Source: Ehretia macrophylla (lineage: Eukaryota; Streptophyta; Magnoliopsida; Boraginales; Ehretiaceae). From it: a DNA stretch of 64,000 nucleotides. This document shows positions 42,603 to 57,600 of the stretch, in pieces. Within the stretch, counting starts at the first letter, position 1, and each line of letters begins with the position of its first letter. The notes beneath the pieces are model-generated. The model searched no databases, was not told the DNA's origin, and worked only from the letters and a program-made list of their open reading frames with translations. A program made the position numbers and the translations under genes. The stretch covers positions 42,746,552 through 42,810,551 of the forward strand of contig CM075772.1 in assembly GCA_037974665.1 (NCBI GenBank), written 5' to 3'.

Positions 42603-45600
42603 CTAGTCACTATAATCAGAAGATGAATATCTTGAATCTCCATCCATGTTGGCAAATTGGTCTACACCTATAGATCTTTTACCCTCTTCATCAGAGTCAC
42701 CCTGATAATACCCTTCGACATCTTGATCACCCTGTTGATTGTCCTCGTAATCATCTCCCTCGTAGCAGTTATCCTCACCAACATCGTTCTCAACATGTTC
42801 ATCGTAGTCTTCCTCCCCAATGCCATAATCAAAATCCTCCATTGATTGGCCAGGCTTTCGACTAAAACCACCCCCAATGCCATAATCAAAATCCTCCATT
42901 GATTGGCCAGGCTTTCGACTAAAACCACCCGCGTCTTCAGCTATCATTAGGTTGTCGTATTCATCCGCAGTAGCTGGAGCATTATCATAATCTGATGGCG
43001 ATCCGTCTGAACTGCTAATATTATCAGCGTTCTCAACTTGGATAGGTGTTGTTTGTTCCTTGCTCTGTTCCTGTTTACCTGAAATAAGAGATCTTTTGAA
43101 GATGATCTTCTTTGTGTTCTCTCTATTACCAGCATTCTCTGGTACTTGTTTCACTGTTTTCTGCCTATTTCTAGCTGACCTATGTCCCCGCTTACGTCCC
43201 CCTCGTGATTGGCTTTTCCACACTGACAACGGCCCAAATTTGACACCATTTGTTGTGTTACTTTTCTGACCAGCTTCAGATTTACGATCAAGGACCCTTC
43301 TCTGAGATTTCCCTTCGCGAGTACGAGGACGACCTCGACCACGGCCTCTGCTTGTGCTGGGATGTCCAATTCCCAGATCAGCCAAATCATGTCGCATATT
43401 CTCACCTTCATGCACGTGTTCAACTAGCATATCCTGTGTGACATTCTCGGCAAAAGTGTATTTTGATGGCAGTGCCTGAATAATGCAGAAGACTTACTTT
43501 TACAAAGATAGTCCAAGAAAACAAATTATTCAAACCGAAGTTTGGGCTAACCTTGAAATCAAGTATGACATCTCTGTTATGTTCTTTTGTTTGTAATCAT
43601 AACTAACATTGTAGTTACTGTTATCATATTCTAGGAGAGGTTCGGGCACAGCACGATCTCATTCGCTAAAACCGGATAGGGAGATGCCATGAGGCATATG
43701 CCTTAATAAGTCAATCAGCCTCCCCAAAGCCTAAGAATAATTCTATCTTCAAGAAAAATAGATAGCTCCATATTCTTCCTAAGAGAAGCTACAGGACAAG
43801 AAAACTCACCATGAAATTTCCAGATGCTTTATTCTTCTGCAAATCCTCTTTCTGCTGCAATGTGTAACAAATGGATGTATCGAGTCCGATAAGCCTCAAT
43901 GCCACGGCAGAGGTGGTTTCAGGTATCCAAGGAAGTACAGCAACCCCTCCAAGACCGGGATTATTAGAAACTGATCCCATTAGATTAACGGGACCCAACA
44001 ATTCACTAGTCGTCTCATAATTTGGTGATAAGAAGTCCTTTCTTATGACACCCTCCAATGAAGTAAGGATCTGAAGAGTCAATCAGGGAAGCAGAAAAAG
44101 ATATCAACAATAGTAAGTATTACACAAGTATGCATGTGTATTCGGCTGGCTGACTAAGTATGCATGTGTATTCGGCTGGCTGACTAAGGGAGGGAGGGTG
44201 GTATACCGCACTGATAAGGTTTCTCTCTCTCCCCCTGGGTATTTAGCAACATTCCGATTTATTGAAGAGGCCAGAGAGAAGCTTTCATGAGCTTTTCCAG
44301 ATATCATATTTACTTTTGAGGATGCTTCATCCTCAATTCCTATATCTTCCGTCCATATCAGTAAAAATTCATATTTTATTAAGAAAGAATAAAAGAATAG
44401 GAGCCTCCGAGACAATAAATTTATGTTGGATGCGTATAAGGAAATTTGAGTATTTTAACCTCAAAGCCCTCAAACATTCCAAAAGAGAAAAGAAAGCGAA
44501 ATGGGAAGTATATAGGTCGTTATCTTTCAGATTTAGCTCAAATTCCCACCCGAGTCCTGGGAAAGCCATGGGGCTAGGGGAAGGGGAGGGGGTCTGCTGC
44601 TGAAGGAGGGAAAGAGAGAGACACCTGAAGGAGGTCCTCAGCTGATGATGCAGTTTGTAGCTTCATACCCCAAAACTTACGAGCTTCCTCTGACCAAATA
44701 GGTTCAAGAGCTTCTGGTGGAATAGAGGCCTGCAAAGCCACATGATTGATTCATTATCAAGAGGGAAAACGGAGAGACTCATATACATAACAATTTGTTA
44801 CCTGGAATTTGAGGGATGTATGACACTATTGTTATGCACTGAAATCAGGGACTAAGGAAACAATTTAGTTAGAGAGCAGAAGACGAGAAGATTATTACCT
44901 CTATTGAAGCTAACTGTGCCTTTAGCAGTCTGACCTTTATGGGAGGTGGCGATTCCAACAAAAGAGGAGTCTGGTCGGGCTCCTTTCCCAATTTCTCCTT
45001 GCTATGGCATGAAGGACAATGTTCATCCTCAAAAAGGTATGAATCACGGCAACAGTCACAGATGCTCAGCAACAATTTGCATCTCCTCTTTCCATGCTTC
45101 AAAGCACATAATATTGTAGGATTAAAGCATTCTTCCCACATCCACTTCTCATAATCTTGATATCTTTTCAGGGCATTGCGTTTCTCTCTCTTATTTCTTC
45201 CGAGCCCAATAACAAAAGAAGAAGAAGGTTCTGCCATATCAGAGTTTGGAACACACACCAAGCTCCTAGGGCTATCTGTATTCATAGCGAAGTCAAGTTG
45301 CGGTGCCACTTGAGATATTTCCTTGTTACAAGTATCTCCATCTTCACCCCTAGAGTTGCTTGAAAAGTTTCTCTTGACACCTTCCTTGAAAGGAACTTCA
45401 ATCTTTTGCAACATAGAGTGCAAGTGAGATTCTCTGAACCCGCGAACATCCAAAGATGCCAACAGAGCATCGAAATCCTAGTTTGAGAAAAGAAAAGGAT
45501 CAAAGGATACACGAATCACAGAAGCAGTACTATGAAAAGACTTTGTGAAGCTTGATCTAACCTACAGATCAATTAAGTCATCACAAAAAATATAGACACT

Positions 45601-48600
45601 ACCGCAATCCTCCAGTAAAATTTCAACCTCCATAATTTAAAAGACGAGGGAAAAGCATAGTTTGACAGGAGCAGAAAACATTTGGTGGGTTTGCTGATGT
45701 GGCAGCATCGAAGGTAACCATGTAACTCATGCTAATTGATTTCCAAGGGAAATGTGATCCTTACGTTTAAGAAGCTTTCAACTGAATATCAGTTCAATCA
45801 TCATGGATGAAAGATCTTCTCAAATCCCAAGGAGAAAACGTCCCCCAATTAACAGCAAAGGAAGACAAATGAGGGAGGTTTCTCATTTACAAGTCACTCA
45901 TAGCTAATTGATGTAAAAGGTAATCCAGCAGAAGAGTTCTCTATTATGAGAAGCTAAAACAAGATTCTTTTTTCTTTCTCTTCTTTTTTTGGTGTCGGTG
46001 GGGAAGGTGGGAAGGGGGGGAGGTGTTGTTTTACCTCTATGCTATCAATAAGCCTCCATCTACCATCACGTAGCTCAACAAATATCCTGCCTGATCCAGG
46101 GTCATTTTGCGAAGGGGAGGTTATGAATTGCCAGTAACGGTTACGTCTCCGATCTTGTCCAAGAGGCAGTGACCTGTACACATACATCTCCTCTGCCTTA
46201 TGACCAATATAAGATTTTAGCTGAGATCTTGACATCTCAAAAGCATATGCAGATTGCTGAAGCAGAAGATTATCAGGACCAGCAGAGAGCTCTTGCACCT
46301 GCAGTTTCCTTTCAGCGTAAATATCGCTTAAAACATTAGCGTCAATCTGTGAATTACCCAACTCTCCCTGCTGGATTACAGGGTTGGTTGATGCCAACTC
46401 ACTTTTGACGTTGACGGCAAGCAATGGACTTTGCCTGCCCTCTGCAGTGGTTCCAGGTAAAGTTTGGTCAGCCCTGTTAGCAATGTATGATGAGGATTGC
46501 AGTCTCACTGAATAGTCTTCTTTCATGCGCCGTTTATCAAGTTGTGCCTCTGCCCACATCTGCTTCTTTAATGCATTTGCTGCTTCCAGGCGTTCCTGAA
46601 AAGTTTCCTCATTCAGATCATAGATAGACAGTAAAAGACATTTCATCAAGACAAGAGGCAGAGCATAAATACACCTCAAGAATGACGCGTATAGAATTTC
46701 CTTCATTGGCCACATTTATTAAGGCAACAAGTGCATCAAGGCGCTCTTGAACACTTAAATCAGAGTACTCTCCTTCTGTAAGTCCTCGAACCCATGGTTC
46801 ACCAGTGTCATTTTCATCAATCACAGTGTCTTCTTGATTAGGGATAGTTGCCCCACCAATATCATTAGAGTGATCAGCAGAAGTTCCTGAACCTTTTGCC
46901 TCCTTTTGGTCTTCAAATTGATCCAAACTTGAATTGCTTCGTGCCCCATGTCTGCCTTCTGGATTTTCCATCAACTCTCCATCGGGGTTTATCTTTCCAT
47001 CACCAAAACAATTGTTTCCTCTGAATCCGCTATCTTCACAAGAATGAATAGTTTCTATATCTGGTTTCAGTTGAGTGTCTAAATCCTCAACCTCGGGATC
47101 CTCAGCTTCTTCACTTTCAGAATCTTCATCTCTTTCAGCATTCTCTTTTTCAACATCATCTGCATCTTCTCCATCTAAATGCCCATTTTTATAGACCTGA
47201 ATTTTTTCCCTGGCTGCAGCAAGTATTGTTTCAGCATCAGCAGGATCCTTCCTATAAGGAGCACGTACACAGTATGTTGAAGGAGCTGTTCTCTCAAAGA
47301 GCTTTGTATCCCTCGACAAAGCAGCAGAAATAGATGCTTCTGGTGTCTTGCTTGTCGAAAGGTCCCGAAGACCAGATTTCTTCACAAAATCACATATTAT
47401 ACATGCATGGACGTGTGTTATTAGTCAAGGCAATAAATAAAAACAATCATCATTTGTGCAGATCCAAATTACCTGAATCCTTTCGGCAACTTCAAGTATT
47501 GTAAGGCCCTTGCTTCCCTCAAGTGACAGAACATGAAATGCTGCAAATTTGACTGTTCCAGGTGTCAAACGATGCCTAGATCTCCGTGGATTAGAGAAGC
47601 CTCTTTCTTGCATTATAGCAAGAGCATTCTCAGCTGCAACTCCATTTCGCAGATTGGAAATGATATCTGCGCCATCATCACCCTGCAGATGCAGCAAAAA
47701 ATGAAGGGGAAAGTAGTTGGAGAAACTATGGAATTTGTAAAACAGAAGACCTTCCTTGTGATACTAGATGAGGATAATGGTAATGGAGTTTTTTTCTCTT
47801 TTGTGATCTTCATAATTATCCTAAGTCTAAATTTATTCAGTTTCCAAATTATGTGTCATTTTTCAAGTACAGTTCTGGCATACACCATACATACACATGT
47901 AAACCATTTAATTGTATGTTCTAAACATAATAAAGTGTCAAATTTTGTCAAATATTCTTTTAACCCAATAATTTTTACCACAAAGTTTCACATGTAAAGG
48001 AGTAAAATAATTATACTGGCAACAAGTATTACAATTAGGACATAGAAACGTACCGGAGCATATGAATATGATGGCTATTAACGTGCAGGCTTAAAGAAAA
48101 AGTAGTAAATAGAATGCACAAGTCGCAGATAATATCCAGAGAAAAACCTTTAACTAAGAAACCTATTTGGAAAAATTGAAAATTTACTAATCAAAGCAAA
48201 ATGTTGATGCAGAAAAGGTTAGCACATAACATATACCAGGACCTGACAAAGGAAGTTTCAAGAGAGTCAAATAGCAGCAGTTAATTCTAAATTTCTCCCT
48301 TCGATCTTACTTTTTTAACTTCCAAATGTTTAGTGAGGGAATATAAAAAAATACATGCCTCATTTTCATCATGCAGATACGCTTGTTCAATTCTCCTTTT
48401 CTTCAACTTTGGTCCAAAACCGGCAGATAGAGCAAACTGGCGTAATATTTCAGGCCATGTGAGTGGATTTAAGTGACTCTGCCAGCTTCTTATGTCAAAG
48501 CCCCAAGCGTAAGCCTGTTTCACATTAAATTAAAACGGTCATGATGAATTATAACAAGTATTTCCAGAAGCACCAATTATAAAGCTTACCCCTTCAACTA

Positions 48601-51600
48601 TCTGTGGATGTCCACCTCCAGCGCTGACAGCACTACTTTGATTTGCTCCCAATGCAGTGGCTGGAGTTCTTGCAACATCTTCAATATCTTTTATAATTGT
48701 CCTCAGGAGAGCTATATGCACCTCTCCTAGCAACCTAGCATCCTAAAATTTGTGGGAAGACGATAGTATCGAACATGCACAAGAAATAAAAGACAAAGCA
48801 GCAGCGCCACAAGTTGAATTCAACAAAAGGATCACAAGAACTTACATAATCATGAAAAGCTTGGAGAAACTCATCCAAAGTGAAAGGCCAAAGGCCAAGA
48901 ACATCGGCAAAAGTAATTAAGAATCTCCAAACCTGAACATAAATGCATTAGTATACGCCTCGAAAAGGTAGCATACAAGCATTCAAACATATCACATAGA
49001 CCTTTATGATAGCCTCACACCTCATAATGAAAGTAAGTCCGATGTATACAACACTTGTTATAAAAGGAAAATAATTGACTTTCCCAAACCCCTGGAGGAG
49101 GTGAGAGGATTGGGTACCATGAAATCTAGGAGACGTAAAATGTACACATAAATTGACAAACTAAACGAAAGATATGAAAATATTTTTTCTAAGAATTAGG
49201 CAACTAAATATCAGTTCTGTGCAACAATTGGAGCAATTTGGATTAGATGTCACCACTAAATTCTGAAAATGAGAAGTATTATCTCAACGAAAACAGAGCT
49301 GGATCTTGTAACAGAAAGCTCCTCAAGGAACCCAATCAATCCACCGCACCAGTGAGAAAATATTCAACTAAGCCTAATGAACAATTGATGCTTATCCAAA
49401 AACCTGTTTTGATGGAAGTGATGTGTAACAAAGTCCAGATGTGGGAGGGAATATGATGTATACAATGGATTCATGAGCTACAATAGCATATATGAGCCTC
49501 CAAGATCTCATTTTCAGTTTAGAAGTCCACTTTGTCCAAATATGTTGAGAAGAATCATAAAATCTCAACTTGCTAATTCACAACTTATGAACACAAATAT
49601 AGCAGTACGAACAACTTTATTGCTTAAAAGACCTGCAACATATAAACAAGTTTTGGAGGTAAATTCAAATTCATATCAGAATAGAATTCAGATTATTAGC
49701 TTAGAATGGATTTCTAGATTTTCGGTTTCTTTGACTTCTTAACCGCTGTCCATCTTAAGCAACAATCAGCCAAGACCCTGACTCAACTCAACTATGTCCA
49801 TCCTTTAACCCCTGGTCTTAAGCAACAATCAGCTAAGACCCTGACTCAACTCAACTAAGTCCATCCTTTAACCACTGGTCTTAAGCAACAATCAGCCAAG
49901 ACCCTGACTCAACTCAAGTATGTCCTTTAACCCCTGGTGTGCCCATGTTTCTCTCTTTTTCTATTTTTCTTTTCATTAATCACGTGTCTAAGATTTCTTT
50001 TCTCTTCCATCTTCCCTCATCTTCTCTAGCTATTTCTTCGTGGAGTAAGGGAAAGGGTGAAAAAATAAACTATGCCTAATCCACAAATATACCCAATATA
50101 TTAAGGCAACAAACAAAATTGGAATCACCATGTAATCATCAGATCTACTTGACGCATACGTTATCCTTATATCAAGGCAGAAGAGAAAGTTGTTGCATCC
50201 AAACATAAAATAGAGGGGGAAAGGAGAGTGAGGAAGGGGAAGCTCAGCAAAAAAATATCACATCACAATGATCAGAATCTTTTTCATATGAATAACTGCA
50301 CAGGATCGTTTTGGATAATCATAGATACAGCATTCTGATGAAGAAGAAAAAGAATGAAAGGAGAACTAGAGGAAAACTGGTATCTCACCATTAGAAGATT
50401 GCCTACATTCTCCTCAGAATCAATCCAGGGTTGGATGGCAAATGGCCTTTTGATTCGCACAGACTTGACTGGGAACTCAGGAAGCATATCTAAAGCACAA
50501 AATTCAACTAACTGATTAGACATTGTATTCCAAGCCGTAGCAACAATAAAATGGACCAGCTAGTTGCTGGCAACATATGACAGACAAAGATGAAAATTTT
50601 TGATAATCTTCTCATGCACATAAACCAGTTCAATGAATATTTATACATCAAGTGGAAAGCAATCTGATTGTGTTGACCATTGTCAACCCAATGAGAAAAG
50701 CCAAAAGAAGGGTTGGAGAAAAGGAACCAAGGGAGAGGCACTGATTGTTTCACTAAAAAACTCTCAAGTATGCATATGCATGGAATTTATTAATCAAATG
50801 TCTCTTGAGAAACACAACCTGCTGCACAGACGACAAAAGAATCTAATGGAACACAACTAATTTTAGAATAGTCTATGCTATTTTAGAGAACAAGCCCATT
50901 CCCTTCCTTTCTCTCTTACTCTTAGAGCCACTTCCAACCTATCATAACCTTAGGACAGAACTGAGAGCATTCTTTGTCATACAAGGACTTTGGAAATTAG
51001 CTACAATTAACTCATATGTTGAAATGCTTTGGAAAAACTCAAGGAAACTACATGAGAACCTTGATTTGCAGTATTAAAGGTCATACCGTCAAGCATATTA
51101 TTAAGTTGCCACTGAACTGCGATAATTAAAGTGAAGCTTCACCATGCTTAATACTGAAGTCTTTAAGCAATGAGCAAAAAGCTCATATGGCTATCATTTA
51201 AGTGAATCTGAAGCATGTCAAATGTAATCACCTATAAAGGATTCAAGATTCTCTAGAGACTCAGAGTCAAGTGCCAAAATTGAAGGCAACCCCTTGTTTG
51301 AGGCTGCCAACTCCATAAGCTCCAGTCGTTCATCCTCAGTCAACTCTATTGATTCTTTTGCAATCCTGCGAGCAGTAGCTCTATCACTTGCAGCTTTAAG
51401 CCTCGCAGCTTCCCTCTCCTTTCGCAATTCTTCTTTAAGCCTCATTTTTTCAGCCTGAGAGAGAGAGAGAGAGGATTAACTCTTGGGAGGAAAAAAGCAA
51501 AGAAATAAAACCAATAGTTTGATAAATAGTCACAGGAACTTACTCTAATAGATTCTTTCTGAAGAAACCTCTCTCTTCTTTCCATTTCACGCCTTTGCTC

Positions 51601-54600
51601 TCTCTGATATCTCTCTTCCTCGCGTTGCTTTTCACGCAAAAGCCTTTCTTCTTCCTTCCGCCTTTCACGATCCTGTCTCTCCATTTCTTTCCTCATTTGC
51701 TCTTCCCTCTGAAGATAAAAGGAAATTGACTCATAGTTTTCAGATAAAGTGACAAATAGTTATTTACTGATAAAATCGTAAAAGTAATCATAAATGGTAA
51801 GAGCACAACCTTTCGTCTTAATAAATCTTGCTTCTCAAGCTCCTTCCGAATCCTTTTCTCATGGGCCTCAACTTCCCGTGCTATTCTAGCCTCTTCACTC
51901 TGCAAGAGGTAACAGAATATATAAGAAACCTAATCCCTGAAAAGCAGATTTCTGAACAACCAAAAGGCCTCAAGTGTTTGAGCTATACACATCATCTACA
52001 AATGAAACTAGTTGTCCCATTGATAACTATATTGTGTAGACGATGTACAAGGTATGGTTATTTCTGCTGGACTCTACTCTGATAACATAGCTCCACAAAA
52101 AACATTTGATTTCTTTTCAAAAAAAATTCTGGTTAACTATATCTCTAAAAGAAGAAGCAACTCAAAAAGTAAAGGAATATATTATGCTTCACATATCAAA
52201 CAAAATTCAGCACCCAAAGTATCAGGGCATTTAAGTAAAGGAAAAAGACCTTGCGTTTCTTCTCCAACCGCTCCTCATCATAGATGACCCGCCTCTCGGA
52301 TTGCATATATGGATTCTCCAGGCCAGTGATTGGATGGGAACCATATGAAGCATCTACCCCAATGTTGACAAAAGAAGTTTTTCGGGGACCAATATCAGCA
52401 TCTCCTGAAGCTGGAGATAGGTGTTGGCCCTGCTTCCCTTGTTGAGGCAAAAGACTTAGACTAGTCATCTGAATTGGTAAACTGTATCCGGAGGAAACCT
52501 GGTAGTGACCATGCAAAAGAGACTGCCCAGAGGATAAAGGTATTCTTGAACTGTGAACATCAGATGGTGATCCATTATAGTGTGATGGCAGAGCTCTTTC
52601 ATAGGTATCATTTCTAATCGATGGCTGCTCCGGAAGAAATTGATATTCATGGATGGCCCTTTTAGCTTCCTAGAGAAATATTTCAAGCGACAATTCCCAC
52701 TCAACTTAGTTCATGAATTAAATTGGCAAGAAAGATTTTTGCAAAACACATAAAAGTAACTCAAAGTTATAAATCTAACAAAGACAAATCAATACAAATT
52801 TCTTGAAGACATAGGTTAGCATGAGCTATCTATGAAAGTAGAAATGGAACCTTCCGCTGTCTTTATATCCAGTTGATTCTTTCTCTATTTCTACCAATTC
52901 TTTTCAATTTTAATACAAGTATACTCTTTTAAAAGGGGTTTGGAGCGACAAAATAAAGTGCATACTAGATCTTCAATGCCTGATCAGGAACAAAGTATTT
53001 CAAGGGGATTAATACTTGACCGTCACCAGCAGAGAGAGTTTACTTCTTCATATCAATATTTTAAATACTACTTACTTTTTTGAGCAAGCTGCTTGATCTA
53101 AAGCCTAGTTTTCTCAGATTCTTCAAGGGATCAAGACGACAAAGTCAAAACCAGTCAAGATTAATTCTACTCTTGAAAGCCCAAGAGTCGGATTAAAAAA
53201 AGTGATTCTGCATGTTTCATTTGCATTTCTGAACAAGTATGAGAGAGAAATTGAGAGTTTCATTGGAAAAGTTAAAACTTGCTGAGGAATAAAGAACTTA
53301 AATTATGACCAAAATATTTAAACCACCATGTATAGTTAGATATTAGCTAATATTTGAAACAATAATTAAATGCAGTTCCATAACTTTCGATTCCATAACC
53401 AATAAATCTGTTAATTGAGCTCAAAGATCATTTTGGTCATAACCATTATTCGAGTATAAAGCTTTCCAACTCTTACACTTTTCAGAAATATAAATGCAAG
53501 AATTGTTGCTCTACTGCACGAGTGTTGTCCACTATTTGAGACAACTGATATCAAAGAGTAGGCTTCTCAATTAGATTACACAAGATATAGAAGACCATCT
53601 AAGCAATAAGGGTGACCATGCTTTTAATACATCATCTCAAGTCGGGACCTATGACAAATCAAGTCCAAAGCAAGTGCAAAACCATCTTTCCATGACGTTT
53701 TGACTCTGACTTTTCACAATTAAAAGAAATTAAAACCAAAAAGGATTGTTCTTGTTAAGTTTCCATGCATATGGTAAAGTTCTATTGCACTTTTGTCACA
53801 CAAATATTTTTTCTCAAGTTGTCTTGAGGTATCAAAGTGCCAAAATACGTCACAATAATTCTTGTTAAGTTATATAAATAATCTACTTATTATCTCACAT
53901 GTTTGGTGTCTTAAAATGTCAGAACATGCATGTCTTCAATGGCTCAACCTCATAGGAACAAGTAAAAATGAAGAATCAAGAAGTGGATGTCAATGTACTA
54001 GAACATGGCAAATCAAGTTCTTCCATATGGACTGCATTATCACTAACGAGCAAATTATCATTCTTTAAGAAAGGTCACTAAGAAAAGTAATACCAATCGT
54101 AGTGCAGAAGTACCATATCATAGAAAAAGTATTGTACATGATGACCATGTAAGTCATAATAGCAAATAGCAACAATCAATTATGGGCAAGACCAGTATGA
54201 TGTAAGAGAGATATTACAAAAAGTTGACTAACTAACCTTGTTTGGACTAGTTTCCAGTCTCTCATATATCTGGACCTCGTAAGGCCGTCCAGCTGGCTTC
54301 TGTTGCCTCGATGTCACTGTCTCACAAGAAACCATCCAGCTCATTCCATTGAATGCAAATAAATAAAGGTCAAAGATAAAATGTCAGAAGTTCAGAACGA
54401 TCTAGAATATTTTCTTATGGATTCCAGGATAATGTTGAAGGAAGGAGAGCTTTTGCATGCATGAAATCTTCAAGGAAAAACAGAAGAGCAGAAATGAAAC
54501 TTATTAGTTTTGGATGTTTACAGCTATTTTCTTTTCATCTCTCAACTCCTCCTCTACAGTGGTAGGATTATCAAAAACTAAAAAAAGGTTTCTAAAATAA

Positions 54601-57600
54601 CTGATTACTTAAAGATCAATGCTATCTGATCTCAAACTGCCCTCTCAAATTTTCCCACATCGTCCACGATTTATGCTAGAAAACTCTTCTAGCTCATTAA
54701 ACCTTAAAGCATTATACAACCTTTCAAAACTTTTAAACATTTTTATTTTACAACATACATGTGGACTGAACTGCACCTCATACAACATACAAAGTGTACA
54801 ATGAGTAATTAGCTTTCCCTTGGAAATCCAACAAGCCAAGACTAGATCATGGGCTCATTCATGAATGATTTATTACATACCTTTCTCTCTATCTACAAAG
54901 CAGAAGTCACAATTAAGGTAGTAACTTCACTAATTTGTTCAATATATTTCTTTCAAAAGCCGTGAGTATCCGGGCTTTGCTCGATTAATCTCACAAGACC
55001 TTAAAGTTAATGGCCGGGTAAACCTCCAATAACCCTAAGGGACTCAAAATGGCAACCTCTGGTATGCACACCCAAGGCCTGACCAGCAAAGCTACCCCTA
55101 AGGGTGGTGGATCTGAAAACGATATGTGATCCCGAAAGTGCAAAGGTTAAGGATTCAGATTTAATGCCACCATGGCAAAGATAGAAACAGTTATTGTCAT
55201 CTCCAGAGAAAGACATTTTGAAATGCAAAAAAGTGATCTGCAAATTTCTTCCTTTAGCTATCAAACCCAAGCCACTGCCTTCTACATTCAATCTTGTCAG
55301 ATACATATATCTCTCTCTTCACGCATAAGCATATATAGTTGCTCTTGACTAGTCACTCAACTTAAACATTGCAGGGGTATAACTCCTAATTTTTATCGAT
55401 CAAGCCCATTCAATGAAGTGAACAATTACAGAGAAACCAAATTGAAGCTGATAGGATCAACAGGTCCCAACATATGTTGGCAAAAGAACACAGTGTCGTT
55501 CAGATTATCCTCAAAATCTGGAATATTTCTGTTCTGAACCCCCTGAAATCTTTCCTCACAAAGCCAATAGTTATTGAAACCTTTATAGTAATAACCATGA
55601 TACTGAAAACAAATAATAGAGACAGTGGCACCTTCTCTCTTGTCATAAGTAATCGTGACATTGGTGCCTATCCTCATCCCTGATGCCAAAATGTACAATC
55701 CCCAACCATATACGGCTTAGCCATCTACTATCCCCAAAGATTTGACTCAAGAAACCAAGACATTTAGAAATGGCATCTTGAAATATTATGGGAATTTCAA
55801 ACTTCTTTGCAAATTTAGATAACATACCATACCATTTGATTAATATGAGTTCATATAGGAATCTTTGCAACATATACATTCTAAGGCTTCCTAACATGTC
55901 CTCAAGATTCAGGAACTCTAATTAAATCCCATCTACAATATATGATGTGTATATATAAGCAAACTTAGCCGACCCCTAGTTTGCCGACCCCACCTAGTGA
56001 GATAAGGATTGGTAAGCAAACACTATTAAGTAGCTTGATATAAATAGAGCAAGTTAGAAAATAACGTGGGCATTATACCAAAGAAATGACAAGTTCACCA
56101 ACTAAACAACTTCTTCCTCTTTGACAATGTATACATTTAAATAGACAATCAAAACTGCCTCCCAAGCACGTGAAGATGAAGTTATTTTTGTAATATCGTT
56201 CAACCAATTATACATCAGTGGGAAAACAACATCCAGTGGTGGATGAAATACTGCATCTAGACGCCAAGTAATATCTTTTTTTTTTTTTTTTTTTACATTG
56301 GAATCTCAGCTTAATAAAACCATGAAGACACTATTTAAGTACAGGCCCTTCCCGCATGATGATAATGCCTTGACATATGATCTGTCCCAAACAGCCTTCC
56401 TTTATAATCAAAGGTTCCAAGACAGAAACAACAACCATTACACAAATACTGGCTCATAGCAAGGTTAGAGGGACGCTGTTAGCTAACGGTTCGTGCAGCT
56501 CTCATCTACCACACTGTTTTTCATTTCTCACCAATATGTGCTTCCAGTTGAGCTCCTTACATAGTGAAGCCACACGTGGTATGGGCACCATTGCCAGTAA
56601 TATAATATTCAAGGTACAATTTTCCATTTGATTGGCCTAGGACAATCAATAAAACATTTGGAACATTCTCACAAATTTCAATCAACCCCATCCAAAATAA
56701 GCCAACAAATAGATTAGTAAATATAGAAGATGAACCATATGAACAATTAAGTTTCTTTTCGTGCATACGCCACAATCCCAACCTAAGAAAGGAAAAAGAA
56801 AATACACAACCTTTTATGGATAACTATCACATAAAGCTCATATGTGATTGCTTTAGACCCTTTCTTATAATGCACTCTATTTTCTATATCAGGAACACGC
56901 AATGTAAACACACTTAAGCTAACAGGGCCATAAACAACTAAATCCACGTGAGAACTTACATCAACGACATGCTACATAACTTGACGGTTTTCATTGAAGA
57001 CCATCTTACTATAAACAAAATGCTTATGATTCACATGCATCAAAAGGAGATGTTCATAATAGGCATGGGAAACAAATTTACCAATGGGGGTACCAAATGC
57101 TCCCGGTGGCAAAGGGTCAAACTCCATTCCAAGAATAGGTCCATCTTCCCTTATAGGCTCCCCTAACTGTGCCTCCACAAATGCAATTGCTCTAAGCTCA
57201 GATATCGCTTGAGGTGGCTCATAATACCTCTTTACAGCTGGCATTTCACCTCCAATTCCAATCCTGGGCACTGCAGCCCCCGGTTGATGATGAAAAACTC
57301 GCTGCAACTTATCGACACGGCCATATAGATTCTTCCCTAAACTAAGCTCTTTTCCTATTTCCCCACCACTACTGCTTCCCAACATCAACTCATCCCCAGC
57401 TCCAGCCAATGCAGCTGGTGAACCTTCGTTCCTTGTCTTCGCCTTTCGATCCTTTAACCTCCGGTGGCAGAACCACATTTGCAGCTGCCTATCAGATAGC
57501 CCTAATTTTATTGATAACTCTGCCCTCATTGCCTCTGATGGATATGGCTCCACTACACATGCAGAAAACATAAACTCAATAATTCAACAAAAGACATGCA

